Made by a program: the position numbers and the translations under genes
Source of the DNA: Cryptomeria japonica
Lineage: Eukaryota; Streptophyta; Pinopsida; Cupressales; Cupressaceae
Direction: 5' to 3'
NCBI RefSeq assembly: GCF_030272615.1
Contig: NC_081407.1
Location: forward strand, 98,935,897-98,999,896
DNA length: 64,000 nt
Notes under the pieces: model-generated
What the model was told of the DNA's origin: nothing
The model's database searches: none
The model's input: the letters and a program-made list of their open reading frames with translations, nothing else
In this document: positions 11,392 through 23,735 of the stretch, in pieces
Position numbering within the stretch: the stretch's first letter is position 1
Layout: every line of letters starts with the position of its first letter

Positions 11392-13080
11392 ATGGAGCGG
11401 CAACAGTTTCACGAGGAGCAACAAGTTGATTTTCCTCAACTTTGGTGGAGATTAGATACATAGCTTTATCAACGCAGATTGTCTAAGTTTGCAAGGCCAG
11501 GGAAGTGTCGAGTCCATGAGACAGAGGAACATGATGAAATTCATTGCTTGAAAGACTTGTCAAGGATAGAATCGACAACGCAATGAAAGATCTTCTTTTG
11601 GGATTTCCCCAGACTAGAGGCAGAAGAAAGCAATTTCAGTGTCCCAGAAACCAAAGATCTAAGCTTGTTATGGATGATCGAGATTCATCTTATTTTGAAT
11701 GGTGAAATGCGTTTAGAGAACATATTAATTCCATTGTGGTGTAGGATTCACAATTCACCTCACTCTGAATTTACTTGCTCAGTATGTGAAATGGCCATCA
11801 ATCAAGTCAGAAATCAGTTTGGAATGCCAACTTTGTCTGAGGAAGAGTGTATTGTGAACAGATCTTGGGGTGCACATCTTGCAGCTGAACTTAGGAGAAC
11901 CTTTGAAAAGGACATTTCTCCAGCACCTGATTGTGAGAAGGACCAGTTGCAGGTTGACGATACAAATACACTTGATGATCAATGCATGGATAGCTCACCA
12001 TGTCTTGCACCTGAAGAAGAATACCATGAAACAAAAGTTGAAGAAGCAGTTGAGAATGCTCAGGTAGTGATAAAGGAAGATCTAAGAGATGAACAAGCAA
12101 TTAAAGGAGAAGATGACTCATTCCTCGAGGAATTTTCATTTATGCTACAAAAAGAGATCCTTGAGAGTGAATTACAAGAGGTTTCAAATAGCATTCTTAA
12201 AGAGGACAATCAAGTTGAGATGTTGAATGAGGAAATACAAACCATCATAAGTGAGCTTAGATATGAAGAACAACTCGAGGAGGTGCTCAAAGACACCATT
12301 ATCATCATGATATTTGAGGAGGCACTGAAAGGTCTCATGGAAGAAGTACAAATGGAATCACTGCCAAAAATTTTTCAAGATAACCAAGTTACTGTGAGTG
12401 ATGTGATTCATCATCAGCTTTGACCTCCCAAGACTATACTTGAAGATGAAATGCCACCAGAGATTATATTTGATCAACTAGAGGAGATGTTTGAAGCTCA
12501 ATCCATCAAGGAGACTCTCATTTTTGAAGATATGCTAACAAAATTTCATGAAGATGCTTGGTTTATGCAAGATGTCACTATGAAGGTTAAGAATGTAGAG
12601 CTATTTGAAGGGGGGTTGGGCTTGTTTGAAGAGGAACTTCTAAATAAAGATCAACATGTTGCAAATGCTCGTGGAATGGTTCATCATCAATGATGACCTC
12701 CTAAAGTAGCCAGTGACCTCGCTTCCGACAATGCAGTCCCATTTGAGTCTGAAATATGCCAGGTTGTTTCTTTCCTTAATCCTAGCCTTGACAGTTATTA
12801 TGATTTTGGTTATGGGGGTTTTAGGAAAACAACTTGTATTTGGATAGATCATGGACCTAACGAATTACCTCAATTGATCATTTTAAATGAAAACTTGCCT
12901 GAATATGAGAGATGCATGGTGAGAGCTTTCTTTTTTGTGTTTAAGGATGAATTTGCTCGACTAAGAACCATCACATTTGCTATGCTCCTATTGCACTACC
13001 TGAGAAACCATGTAAATTCATGTACATATTTTGCTTCTTTGAGTCGTGTTGAGTTTGGGAGTCTTGTATATAGCTTTTAG
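11392..13080 (+). pseudogene. Acidic gag-like ORF of element B
   Basis: One frame runs from the ATG at 11392 to 13080, about 560 codons, with in-frame stops at 11461 (TAG), 11584 (TGA), 12421 (TGA) and 12691-12696 (TGA TGA). The largest stop-free parts span 11665-12423 and 12451-12693. Two Cys/His modules of the form C-R-x-H-x(4)-H-x-E-x2-C occur near 11509 and 11743; similar modules are known in Gag of Tat-type gypsy elements. The middle is very rich in E and D with predicted helices. Phrases ending HHQ followed by PPK occur twice, which suggests an internal duplication. No enzymatic motif is seen. A structural Gag-like role is an inference from position after the primer site. Confidence 0.5.
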
Positions 13081-14186
13081 AATAGGTTTTCCTTTCATGT
13101 GTTTTAGGTTAGAGGTCTTTTGAGCCTTGTTCTTAATCTGCTTTGAGTCATTTTACTCATGATCTTGAGTGGCTCAGGTAGTTCAATTGTTTTCTTTCTT
13201 TAGATAGTTTCCTTTTGGTGTGTGCTTTAGCTTAGTTTGCTTTTGGGTCAGTTGTTTGCTTTAGTTTAGGTGTCTTGAGTAGGAGCCTCCATTCATGAGA
13301 AAGGCACTTGTGTTGTTGCTCGCATACTGGCAATATCTTGGATCTTACGTTAGATTCATTTCTCAGATATCTATTCATGAAGCACTCAGAATCCGAGGTT
13401 GTTCCTCTCCAGCTTTATCATCTGATCAAGACCTGTATTTGACTTGGAAGGGAATCATTTTCTGTATCTTGATGTCGACATCTGTTGATTACTATATCTT
13501 CACACATTAATAGACTCTGAGTCATTATGGTTTCCAAGCAAAGCTGTGATTGGCGAAAAATCTAAAATCTGACTTCATCGCCACCGCTATCCTCAAACCC
13601 TTGTAAGCTTCACTGCTTACGAGCCTTGGTGAAAAATCTGAAATCTGACTTCATCGCCACTGCAATCCTCAAACCCTAGTAAGCTTCACTGCTTACAAGC
13701 CAAAGGAATTGACAGAATGAAAAAGCAATATCAAAAGGAAAAAATGAGAAGATGAAAGAGAAAAATCAAGAAAAAATGAAATCAAAATTGGCTAATGGGA
13801 ACATACAAGTAACTCCATCGGGGCTATGGACGTCCGCTTGGAAATGGAGCAATGTTCGTGAGATTGCGGTGATAACCTCATCGGGACTATGGACGTCTGG
13901 CTGGCAGCGAGACTCTATCCAAGATGCTTATGAAGTTTAGATATACTATGTAGCCAATCACGTGGGAACCTGAAAGTCATAATTGTCTTGTCGAGAGGAA
14001 TGAATACACTTGCACACACCTAGGTAATCAAAGACTATGTCTGGATCTGGTTAAGGATTTTCCTTCTACTTTGAGTACATTTTCTAATCTCTTGATAAGT
14101 TGGGTTGAATTTTCTGGAGGTTCTAAGTGTCAATTGAGTCTTTATCTTTGAAATGTTCAGGAACATTTATTCAAGGTGGCGCTAGA
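13081..14186 (+). other. 3' internal region of element B
   Basis: No supported coding sequence. It holds a 78-bp tandem duplication at about 13555-13702 (phrase 'aaatctgacttcatcgcc') and a second, looser duplication at about 13815-13905 ('tcggg.ctatggacgtc'). The last bases before the 3' LTR read GGTGGCGCTAGA, matching the primer-like TGGCGCTAGA, and no clear polypurine tract is present. Confidence 0.5.
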
Positions 14187-14590
14187 TGTTGTGACGTATT
14201 CACACATCGCCCCATTGCAAGTGGGAACCCCTACTTTTTTGCTTCCTGGGGTTTTCTTTCTAGGTTTTTAGGGTTTGTCTGTCAGCCTTGCATTTTGAGT
14301 GTCGCCAGGGGATCACTAGGATGGTAGGCTCTTCTTGAGCTAGGGTGAGTCCACGGGGCCCCAGAATTAGGGTTTCTTTGAGAGTCTTCCTTAGGGCCTG
14401 GTTTTGCTCTTGTTGCTAATTGTGTCTTGCTTGGTGAGTGAGTATCATCCTTGAAGGTCTGAGCTAGGTCAAGTTGGCGAGTGATGAAGTCTGGAATGCC
14501 ATCCTAATCTTCAAATGCCCTGAAATTTGGCTAAGTTTGGAATGTCTTCCTGATTGACTAAGTTTGGAAAATTGAAGAATCCTCCAAAAA
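14187..14590 (+). repeat. 3' LTR of element B, truncated
   Basis: Highly similar to 6010-6420 throughout, with small indels, then similarity stops at about 14590. The missing 4.5 kb (including all palindromes) is not found later in the window. Confidence 0.8.
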
Positions 14591-15449
14591 ATAGATAAGG
14601 CGTCAAATTTCCTATCAAACCATAGGGTTGATGATAAGAATGGTTTAAAGGCTAATGTAACGTCCCCTATCTGACAACTCTAGGAAATGAATGATTTATC
14701 AAAAAAATGCAAGTTGAAACAATAACTAATCACCAATGTAGATGCCAAAACATAATTCAAGCCCTTTTAATTCAAACTTACACTTCCAAACAAAAAATTC
14801 AAACCCTTATAATACTGCTATATATGCTAAAATGGAAAATAGACAACATATGTGAATTGTGTGTTGAAGATATCAATTATGATTGATGATATATGATTGA
14901 TTTCTTATGGAGAGAGATACTATGATTCACCAATCTTTATATGAAACCCTTATACACTAAAACTAGCAAATAGGAAAGTATAATTGGATAATCAGTTGCT
15001 AGATAAATACTCTGATAAGAGACCCAGGATCTGATTTTTATTTATGACACCCAATATATTAAAAATAATGTATGCAACAACAACAACAACAAACCCTCAT
15101 AAAGTACTCATATTAGGTCTACAAATGATCTTAAAATTCTTTTCAATCAACCAATAATGTTAGGAAAAAATAACAGGTTGATCAAACCATTTCCTCCATC
15201 ACTCCACGGGAGAATAGAATGATAGTACAAAGATCAAAGACATACCACAACATTGCACATTATATGATGAGCACACACTTATACTAAGAGGGTGGAGGGA
15301 GAGGGGAAGGGGGTGAATCAATATAAGACATCCTTTACTTTTTCAAACTAACAACCACAATAATGTCAATTGCATAATATTCACATAAGATCTAACAATT
15401 GAGAGACATGAGGAAACAAAAGATTTATATGGAAACCCTTACCAGAGAA
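14591..15449. other. Unassigned repeat debris
   Basis: No coding sequence. A possible LTR start (TGTAACGTCCCC) lies at about 14654, a short CAA microsatellite at 15075-15092, and about 15285-15320 a GA-rich phrase (GGGGAAGGGGGTGAATCAAT) resembling the LTR of element A near 2675. About 15372-15450 is repeated at 50725-50812, on the other flank of copia element C. Confidence 0.4.
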
Positions 15450-16350
15450 AAACAATAATCAATAATAAAAAATAACACAATAAACACTCAGATCACAAGA
15501 GCACCTTCAGAAAAACCTCCCTCTTGGAGGTGAAAACCCCAACAACTAAATCTCTACTTATATTTAGACAATATCAGTATGTGTCTTTACAACTTTGCTT
15601 CAACACTTGAAGCAATGTGAACAACATAATATAACTTCAACCAAGGGCACAAACAATAGTATGAACACCAGCATGAAAATTTGAACTATGACAAACTTAT
15701 CTGCAAATATCCTTGACTGAGAATGATGAGCTAATCAGAGAAGACAATTCGCTAGTCAAGGAGCCAAGTTGCAGACCATGAAGATGATTTGTTGCTCCCA
15801 GAATAAGTTTGTTGTCCCTAGAACAAAACTTGCTGCCTTAGGAAATGTATTCGCTGATCAGACAGTAGGTTCATTGGTCTTAGAGATGGACTTGCTGATC
15901 AAAAGAAGTCATTCGTAGACCCAGTAGTGATTCGTTGATGAGATGATACAATTAACTATTCTGCTAAAGGTAGATGATCGTAGAACTAACTAAAAAATGA
16001 GTGAATGAATATATATTTGAAGCATGAATGAACTTTGCTTATATATGTGACTTTATCCACCTAATTCATCCTAGGTCGACTCACAATGATAACAATTAAT
16101 AATAATATAATGCTCTAAACTTGGCGCCCAATATAGGGTCAGCCCCATTACATTTCCAAGTTATAATGTTCAATATAGGGTTAGCCCTATTCACAAGTTA
16201 CATCGCCCATTATAGGGCCAAACCAAATTACGAGTTACATTGACTATTATAGGGTCGGCTCTATAGTAATTACAAGTTACATTATGTGTTTGGGTCCAAC
16301 CCAATACAAGTAATACTTATATTTGATCCGAACTAGTTATTATTTCAACA
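15450..16350 (-). repeat. 3' LTR of copia C
   Basis: Begins (minus) TGTTGAAATAATAACTAG at 16350, directly after a polypurine tract. Sequence matches 27560-27686 joined to 49955-50724. It contains repeated 'tatagggt' phrases with GCCCTA/CAGCCC between about 16120 and 16300. The outer end is uncertain because the last 25 bp of the 5' LTR have no match. Confidence 0.7.
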
Positions 16351-16362
16351 CTCCCTCTTAGC
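16351..16362 (-). promoter_or_regulatory. Polypurine tract of copia C
   Basis: Minus strand GCTAAGAGGGAG immediately precedes the TGTTG start of the 3' LTR, the expected plus-strand priming site. Confidence 0.75.
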
Positions 16363-16384
16363 TAGGGAGGATTCTAGCCAAATA

Positions 16385-16860
16385 ACAAATCATCATGGAC
16401 CATTCCATGATATCCATCTTGCATTGCCCACAAAGGATGGATCCAAAAGCTTTATTATGCACACTTGCAAGAAATGAATACACACAAATATATAAATACA
16501 CATCATGAACATCTTTCATGATATCCATCTTGCATTGCCCGCAGAGGATAGATCCACCTTGTAATGCCCGTAGAGGGTGAGAAGAGGTCTTACACCTCAA
16601 AACTTCTCTACTGAGAAGAATAACCTGCCACCTTGCTTTCCATAGAGGGTGGTTCCACCTTGCATTGCCTGTAGAGGGTGGAGGACGTCTTTCACCTCAA
16701 GCTTCTCCCAGAGAAGGATCTAATGTCACATTGCATTCCCCACAGAGGTTGGAGGAGGTCTTTCGCCTCAACATTCTCCCAAAGAAGGATTCAATGTCAC
16801 CTTTCATTGCCCATAGAGGGTGACTCCACCTTGCATTTCCTGCAAAGAGTGGAAGATGCA
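16385..16860. repeat. Minisatellite in the 3' untranslated part of copia C
   Basis: The phrase 'ccaccttgcattgcc.gtagagggtggagga.gtctttcacctcaa.cttctcccagagaagga' recurs about four times with a period near 125 bp, plus shorter 'gatatccatcttgcattgccc' copies at about 16408 and 16520. Not coding. Confidence 0.7.
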
Positions 16861-16869
16861 ACTTAATGT

Positions 16870-18081
16870 ATCACTAGGACAAAGATTCCCTCTCAACCAA
16901 GGTTGTGTTCTCCACAATTTCCAAGTCTCTTTCTGAAGCACACAAACTTCACTCGAACACAAGGCTTGGCGAGAACAACTACAATCTGCTCATCGGTGAT
17001 GACATATTCAGCTGAATGGAAACTTTTTGTACCATATCATGAATATAGTGATAATGAGTTTTCACATGTTTTGGCCTGTCATGAAACACAAGATTGACAA
17101 ACATCTCAATACAATTCCAATTGTTATAATTAATGACTGAGGGTTCCCAAGGTTGCCCAAACAACCTAGCAAGAAGCTATGTGAAGCCACACAAATTCAC
17201 AATATACTCAACTTCAGCAGTGCTCAATGCAACTCAGGATTGATTCCTGCTGACCCAAGAGATTAGAGCAGAACTCAAGTTGAAGCAAATCCTTGAAGTG
17301 TTCTAAAACTTCCTGCCCAATCAGAATCTGAGTAGCCTTCTAGGGTGATGACAATGTTGATTGGATACTTCAGCCCGTAGCCAACTGTTTCTCGCAAATA
17401 TCTCAGGATATCCTTGGTTGCAACAAGATGAACATGCTTAGGTTTGTTCATGAACTGCCTGAAGGGCACTCACTGCATAACAAATATTATGTCTAATGTT
17501 AACTAGATGCATTGACGATCCAATCAACTACTTGTACTCCGATGGATTTGCAAAATCAGAGTTAGCTGTAGATAAACTCAATTTCTATAGGAGTAGACAT
17601 AGGTTTACAATCCATCATATCAATGGCATATTTTTCTTGACTAAGGATAAGATCTTTGCCATACTTCTAGTCCTAGAGAGTAATGCATTAGGCCTAGATC
17701 CTTCACTCCAAATTCGGTGGCTAATTCTTTCTTACATCTAATGATGAGACTATCTCTAAGACTCTAACAGTTAGAAATAAATCATCCACATATATATAAG
17801 AAACAAAATTAGCAGTTCACTATTGAATACTTTAAATTAAAGGTTAGAATCAACATCATTCTTGCAAGATCCTAAACTAATCAAATACTTGTCAATCCTC
17901 TCATACCAAGCTCAAGAAGCTTGCTTGAGGCTGTAAAGAGCTTTTCTTTAATCCGCACACATGAGATTCTCTATTTTGATTCTCATAACCTTCTAGTTAT
18001 TCAATATAGACAATATTAAAAAAACAGTCTTTATATCCAACTTCCAGCTTGCAGCATTAGCTATAATGGTTATAATATTAG
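16870..18081 (-). pseudogene. Copia C reverse transcriptase / RNase H remnant
   Basis: Reading on the minus strand, reverse transcriptase motifs appear first: a WKLDIKTVFL-like stretch (family form WxLxQLDVKxAFL) near 18,030, then RKALYSLKQA and AWYERIDKYL at about 17,950-17,890. The connection and RNase H domain follow, with GYSDSDWAG near 17,330 and the VFHDRPKHV...HYHYI stretch near 17,080, then the RVKF...RLG end near 16,930. Several stops and frameshifts break it. The N-terminal part of the reverse transcriptase is separated by retroelement D inserted at 18081/18082. These motifs are characteristic of Ty1/copia pol. Confidence 0.8.
18077..18081. repeat. Target-site duplication of D, left (ATTAG)
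   Basis: Matches 25655-25659. Confidence 0.85.
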
Positions 18082-19456
18082 TGTAGTCACATAAATCTAT
18101 GCATTTTAATTAAATGAATATTTGTTATTTATTTGATTAAAAATCCACTAGCCACCAGTTAATTAAATTAATATTTAATTAATTTATCCTCAAACATTCT
18201 CTTCTTAATTAAATAAATTATTCAATTTATTTTAATTAATTCATTAAACCAAACTCACACTCAATTAAATAAATAAATCCTATTTATTCAATTTAATCCC
18301 CTTTCCTCTTTTAAATAAATTAAATAAAACATTTATTTAAATCATTTATCCCCCCCACTTGCATTTTCCTACAAATGCAACTTGCACCTATATATTGAAA
18401 TAAATGAATTTTATTTTAATAAAAATCCTATTTTCCCTCGCCCGCCAAATCCACTTGCACTCCTTAACCCCCTTTTGGATTCTTCTAACCCCTTCCTAAT
18501 TAGCCTAATCCATCCCCTAATTATTGTCACATTCCTAAGCAACTTGGAGTCACTTCTCAAAGACCTCAAAGTCTTTGAAAAACATTTAATGCTTTGTGTG
18601 TTCAACAATTTAACCTCTAAAGTCTTCTAGACCACTTATGGCTCTTACATAACTATTTATGGTTATTTCAACTTGCCGTCATGTGTCTCCTCAAGCATTT
18701 ATTGCTTTGACCATGGTTATCCCTTTTGCCTTTGCACAAGAGTTTACCCTTTGGATAAAATCTTTATCCAATGGATAACCCTAACCTAACCTTAACCTTA
18801 CCTCCCAAGGTAACCCTCAGGTCATGTCAAGCATTTAATGCTTCTTACCTCTCCTCTCAACCCCTCTCATGTTGACACTTGTCATCCTGGGATTGGGTTG
18901 AAAGCCCTCACATGAATTGAATATCATTCAATCCCGACGCTTGTTGAGATTGCTCAATCTCAACCATCCATTGCTCCATTTTTCCTATAAATAGAGCCCA
19001 TTTCTTCATAATCCAGATCCTAAAAACTTGTATGCATTTAACCTATAGGCATTTTAGAGAGCATTTAGCATATAACACTAATATCTTGTCATTTTGGTTT
19101 AAAATAAATCATTTTAGTATCAGTAGCATCTAGTATTAGCTTTTTATTCACATTTAAAGCAAATACTTCAATCTCAATCCTCCATAAGCATCCATAGTGC
19201 AAAAAGCTATTGAGAGCTACACTAGTTTGGAACTTGAAGAGGAGAGGAACAAAGGAGAAGGAGCCAAGATCATGTTAGGAGGCATTTAGAGATGCCTCAT
19301 CATATTTACTCTCTTAGTTAAATATTTTCTCATGCTTTTAGTATCTCTTTTGATATGCTTGTTTAGATTGGTTTTTGATTGAATAACACTAATGATTTCT
19401 TGTGTGTTGTGTGTTATTTGTCATTGATTAACCTTGTCCCCTTTTGCAGTGCATCA
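18082..19456 (+). repeat. 5' LTR of D
   Basis: TGTAGTCACATAAATC... to ...TTTGCAGTGCATCA, 1375 bp. Contains a TATA box (CCTATAAATAGAG, about 18985) some 470 bp before the end. Copies at 24298-25654 are closely similar with small indels. Confidence 0.9.
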
Positions 19457-19480
19457 TTTGGTGAACTCGACGTGAATCAA
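19457..19480 (+). promoter_or_regulatory. Primer-site position of D
   Basis: TTTGGTGAACTCGACGTGAA follows the LTR directly. TGGTGAACTCG has the form of a tRNA primer site (TGG start), but I cannot name the tRNA. Confidence 0.45.
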
Positions 19481-19529
19481 ACTCCCAGCAGCATTTTATT
19501 TCTTGAAAAAACTTTCTTTTGATCACACA

Positions 19530-19800
19530 GGTCGCACTTTAGCGCTTTTGATCGCGTTATAGCGCTATTGCAACTTGCTATTCTAGCGCTATTATTGTTA
19601 CAATAGTGCTATTGTCTCAAGTTTGGTGCTATTAACCTTTATCTAGCGCTTTTGTATCTTAAATAGTGCTTTTGTTTTTTTCTGGTGCTTTTGTCTTTGC
19701 TGTTAAAATTCTTATTTTAGCGCTTTTGTCTCTCTTCTGGGGTGTTTGTGTTAAATAGCGCTTCTGTTTGCACACAGAGTAGCGCTATTGTAACAAAACG
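19530..19800. repeat. Left array of AGCGCTATTG / AGCGCTTTTG motifs
   Basis: About a dozen decamers of the form (T)AGCGCTATTG or AGCGCTTTTG at irregular 15-35 bp spacing, several decayed to AGTGCT or GGTGCT. The complementary orientation appears in the right array at 23480-23735. Confidence 0.85.
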
Positions 19801-21240
19801 TTGTAAAAAAGACCTTGTAACCGAAAAAATGATTTTTTTAAGGCTTGTGGAAGCCCCCATAGATTTGGATTTTGCTAAATTGTTTGTTTCTTGTGCAGGT
19901 TTAGATTAATTTCTTTATTTGTTTAAAATTCAAACTTTCATTTTTGAGCTCATAGTTGAGCTGATATGATGACTCATCTGTTTATATTGCATTTCGTTGC
20001 ATATGGCTCATCCATTCACTCACTCATTATTCATAAGCATAATTTTGAAGGCAAAAGTGAACGAAGTTAATATTAGCAGTTATGAGAAAATTTGAGTTGG
20101 TCTTGGATACAATCATGACGGAGTACTCTGATACATCATCAATGCATCATGCAAGAGTTTAAAGCAACCTTGCATTCATCTATCGGGATCACATCATCAT
20201 TTCATTGCATTTAGTTGCATTATCATGTTAGTATCATTTAAATATCAGTTATTTAAAACTACATATTGCTCATTATCATTTATTATCATTACATCTCATT
20301 ATCTCAATTCATCATTGCATAAATTATGACAGTTAGGTTCATCCATATGATAAAATTATCCTCATTTGCATTAGCCATTACTCTACATTCATTTAAAGTA
20401 TCAGTTACCGATTATCATTTATCATCATTTAAACAGGTGTATACCATACATTTGTTTAGTCTTCCATTGTTGCATACATTTATTTATACATTTTAGTTAA
20501 AAAGCATTCATTTATCCATTTAGTATATTCACTCATTTGCATTTTAGATTCATCAACATTCATATTCATTGCATTATCATTTCACATCATCATATCTTTC
20601 ACTATTTAGTAGCATAATAAAACCATTTGTCTCCAACATTGGTTCATACATTTTACATATACATTCATTTAGAAATCATCATTTAAACATTTGTACTTTA
20701 CATTTGTTTATCCACATATACAATCATCTAGATGCATATCCATAAATAACTCATTCATTCCAAGCATTATACATTAACATCATTGCATAGCATCGTCTTA
20801 TCATCTATACCATCATAAATCATCATCATTATGCATACATAACCATCATCGCATTTCATACATCAGGCATTCTATCCAAACACATCAATACACACACATA
20901 TCAACCTGCATCCGCATGTTAGCATCCATTACAGCATATAATATGCATATAGACATCATATAAAGAATAAACCATCATAAAAACATGCATATAGGAACCA
21001 TCTCATAAACGCATACATATAGCAAGCACAAGTATCCATCTAAGCATAAACTCAAAAGATCATCATCCTAACTACAATCCATATATCCAACATGCATATC
21101 ATCACAAATATGGGATCTCCTCATATATCACATCATATCACCAAAAATACATGTATCAGAGTACAATGAAGTCCAAAATATCGACTACCAAGAGCCATCC
21201 AAGACATAGTCCAAAATGACAAAGTACAAACATGCATACA
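19801..21240. other. CATT-rich low-complexity stretch inside D
   Basis: No gene. From about 19,950 to 21,200 the plus strand is dominated by CATT/CATA/TCAT words (for example TTCATTGCATTTAGTTGCAT), with no fixed period. It lies downstream of the antisense gene and may be its decayed 3' region. Confidence 0.6.
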
Positions 21241-21428
21241 AATGCTCTCTTAGATGCCACTCTGACCTGATGCTACAATATCACGACTTGCTCCCCCACT
21301 CCCCCTGCACCACCTGATCTATCTCTCCGAGGAGGACCCATCACACCTCCACTGCTATGCATCCTCTGAGACCGCACACCTCCACTACTATGCATCCTCT
21401 GAGACCGCTCTGATCTGGCCTGCTACAT

Positions 21429-23183
21429 CTATGAATAGATCAGTGCTCGCTGAATCGATGACACCACCTGCTCATATAAACCCCACCAGTAATCTATCTC
21501 CGCATGTGCTCGCCGGATCTCCCTCACCAATGTCTCTATAGCTAGCCCCTGTCCCTGTAAACCCTCCAAACCCCGCATCCTCTCCTGTAAATGGATCACC
21601 CTGTCCATGGCCTGATCTCTCTCCTGCAACACCATAGTCAGCTCTGACTCTCATGCAAACAATTGCACATCCCTAGCCGCAACCTCCCCCTCCAAATCCT
21701 CTACACGAGTCTGCAAAACTAGTATCATATGGTCCCACAGATCTACACCAGTAGCTCCCTCCCCCATATCCATAGGTGCCTCTCTAGTGGCCCCCTCTCC
21801 AGTAGCTCCCTCCCTTGCCTCCATAGGTGCATGTCCCTCACCTGCATCCCTGACACCTGGTCTCATACCTCCCTGTATCAAAGGTCCCTAAGATAACCGC
21901 AGTGGCAACCCACCTCTCCCTCTCTGCTGTAATCGTCCCCCATCTCCACCTCCTCCTCCACCACCTCCACCATCTCCATCATCCCCTCTCCCCCGTCCAC
22001 CTACTATCGGTCCTCACCCTCCTCTCCGCCTCTGTCTCCACCCCCTATCCTCCTCAAAATTGGGAATCGGCTCCACCGGATCTGATATCCGAAGTATCGG
22101 ATGAGCTACCATATATTGCGTATACTCCTCCGATACCCCTGCATCTACCACCCTCGGCCGTATATCCCATGGCCTTGCCTGTAGCATCTGGAACTCTGTC
22201 AATGCCTAATCATAAGGAAGTACTGGCCCCCATGCATACCTCTCTCGTACCACTTTGGCATACTCTCCTGATCCCCTAGGCGATCCCTGCCGACCTCCAA
22301 ACTGTCTCATAACTCTGTCCAACACCTGTCTCTCTACATCATAGCATGTCCTCCTAATGAGAAATCGGGTCATAAACACATACGGTAATGCCTTTGCGTC
22401 ATCCTCCTAGGGCTCACACTCAATATAGAGTCTCCAAATCACTGCATCCAGATCATCCAATACCCACCGCCACCACTCTAACTTCCCCAAGTGGGGCTGA
22501 CTCATCATACTGCTGTACATATATACATATGGCTGATCCACTGTTTGAAATCTCAGACTGACAGGTCGGGTAACCAGTAAGTGCTCACAGGCCCAGATAT
22601 GTAGCAGCGTGATCCCTACTCCCAATGAGCTCACTCTTTGGTATGCTACCTCATGCAACTCTCGATATAAGTGCGATAGCACGCACGGTCCCCATGCAAA
22701 ACGGGTCCCCTCTGTAATCATCTGCTCGATCATCTGACCCCATCCAACGGCCAATCCATGCGATCGTTGATCTAGGCATAGTAGTCCCCCAAAAATACCT
22801 GATAGCACTACTGGTAATGACTCATACAATGTGGCTATGTCCTCCCAAGCTATCGATCCATCATCAATATAGACATCCTCCTCAAAAAATCTATTCACTG
22901 CTAGGGTCGCCCACGCTCGGTCATAGCTCACAAACTCTCCTCGCATAGGAATATGCAGGATGCGCGATACATCCTCTAGTGTCACTGTCATCTCTCCTGG
23001 GGCCAAGTGAAACATGCATGTCTCACTATGCCATCTCTCTGCCAATGTTGTAATCAAACCATGATTCGTCTGAATCACAAGCATATGCATCATATCGTGC
23101 AGGCCAGTCACTGCAACACAATCTACCTCAGCCTCTGTCAGACAATCATGCAACACCTGTGTGGCGAGATGCCTCTCACGCAT
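21429..23183 (-). pseudogene. Plant mobile domain protein carried antisense in D
   Basis: One frame runs from the ATG at 23183 to 21429, about 585 codons, broken by in-frame TAG (22407), TAG (about 22205), TGA (22014), TAG (about 21888) and TGA (21651). Residues 30-260 match the plant mobile domain: L..LAERW, FHLAPGEMTVTLEDV..IL.IP and a following W/L-rich helical region. A Gly/Arg-rich linker comes next, then a charged coiled coil at the C terminus (VEDLEGEVAARDVQ...; RDQAMDRVIHLQERM). The domain occurs in MAIL1/MAIN-type host proteins and in gypsy and Mutator-like elements. The stops fit TGG to TAG and CGA to TGA changes. The 5' end may include an upstream exon, since an acceptor-like TGTAG lies at about 23,205. 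Confidence 0.8.
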
Positions 23184-23479
23184 ATGTAAGACGCGAAGAT
23201 CCTCCTACACATGTGCATCAACCATCATCATTGATTATTTTGTTTAAAACTTTCTTAAGTTTAAACCTAGACTATCAACAGATACTTTGATCAAGTATCT
23301 TCGGGTCTCAATAGGTAAGCAATCATGACACACGTAGACTTCAATGGGCATTTATCCTAATGACCTAAGTCTCATCAGGGTTGCTATGGTTCAAAACAAC
23401 TCCCATCTCACATCCCCATCCATCCATCATTCGCATCAAGAGATCTTTGTTCACGCATTGGGGCATCTTGTTCCTAAAA

Positions 23480-23735
23480 TAAAAGCACTTAATCAACTAT
23501 ACAAAAGTGTTCAAATGACAAAAGCGCTAAAGGACCTAGGCAAAAGTGCCACATCACATCAAAAGCGCTTAATTGACCCCTCAATCGCGTTACACAAGCA
23601 ATAGCGCTCAAACCCCTATACAATAGCGCTACTACTTTCAAAAGCGCCCAAACAACAACACAATAGCGTCATTGCGGCACAAAAGCGCTAATTCGTTTGA
23701 CAAAAGCGCCAAAACATAGTTTCAACGCTATTGTC
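23480..23735. repeat. Right array of CAAAAGCGCT / CAATAGCGCT motifs
   Basis: About ten decamers that are reverse complements of the left-array motif. With 19530-19800 they form a dispersed inverted repeat around the antisense gene. Confidence 0.85.

Larger units (their letters stand above)
6010..14590 (+). mobile_element. Retroelement B: LTR retrotransposon with giant palindrome-bearing LTR
   Basis: About 400 bp beginning TGTTGTGAYGTATTCACAC at 6010 recur in direct orientation at 14187 with high identity, which marks the two LTR starts. The 5' LTR appears to end at CAACA (10886-10890), followed by TTGGCGC primer-like sequence. The inverted TGTTG/CAACA termini support this. The internal region, about 3.3 kb, encodes only an acidic gag-like ORF, so the element is non-autonomous. 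The 3' LTR breaks off at about 14590. The primer-like sequence and Cys/His modules in the ORF recall the Ty3/gypsy Tat group, but no pol is present to prove it. Confidence 0.65.

Noticed and set aside
21902-22279. Plus-strand frame rich in H, L and P
   Set aside because: Antisense shadow of the Gly/Arg-rich part of the mobile domain gene.
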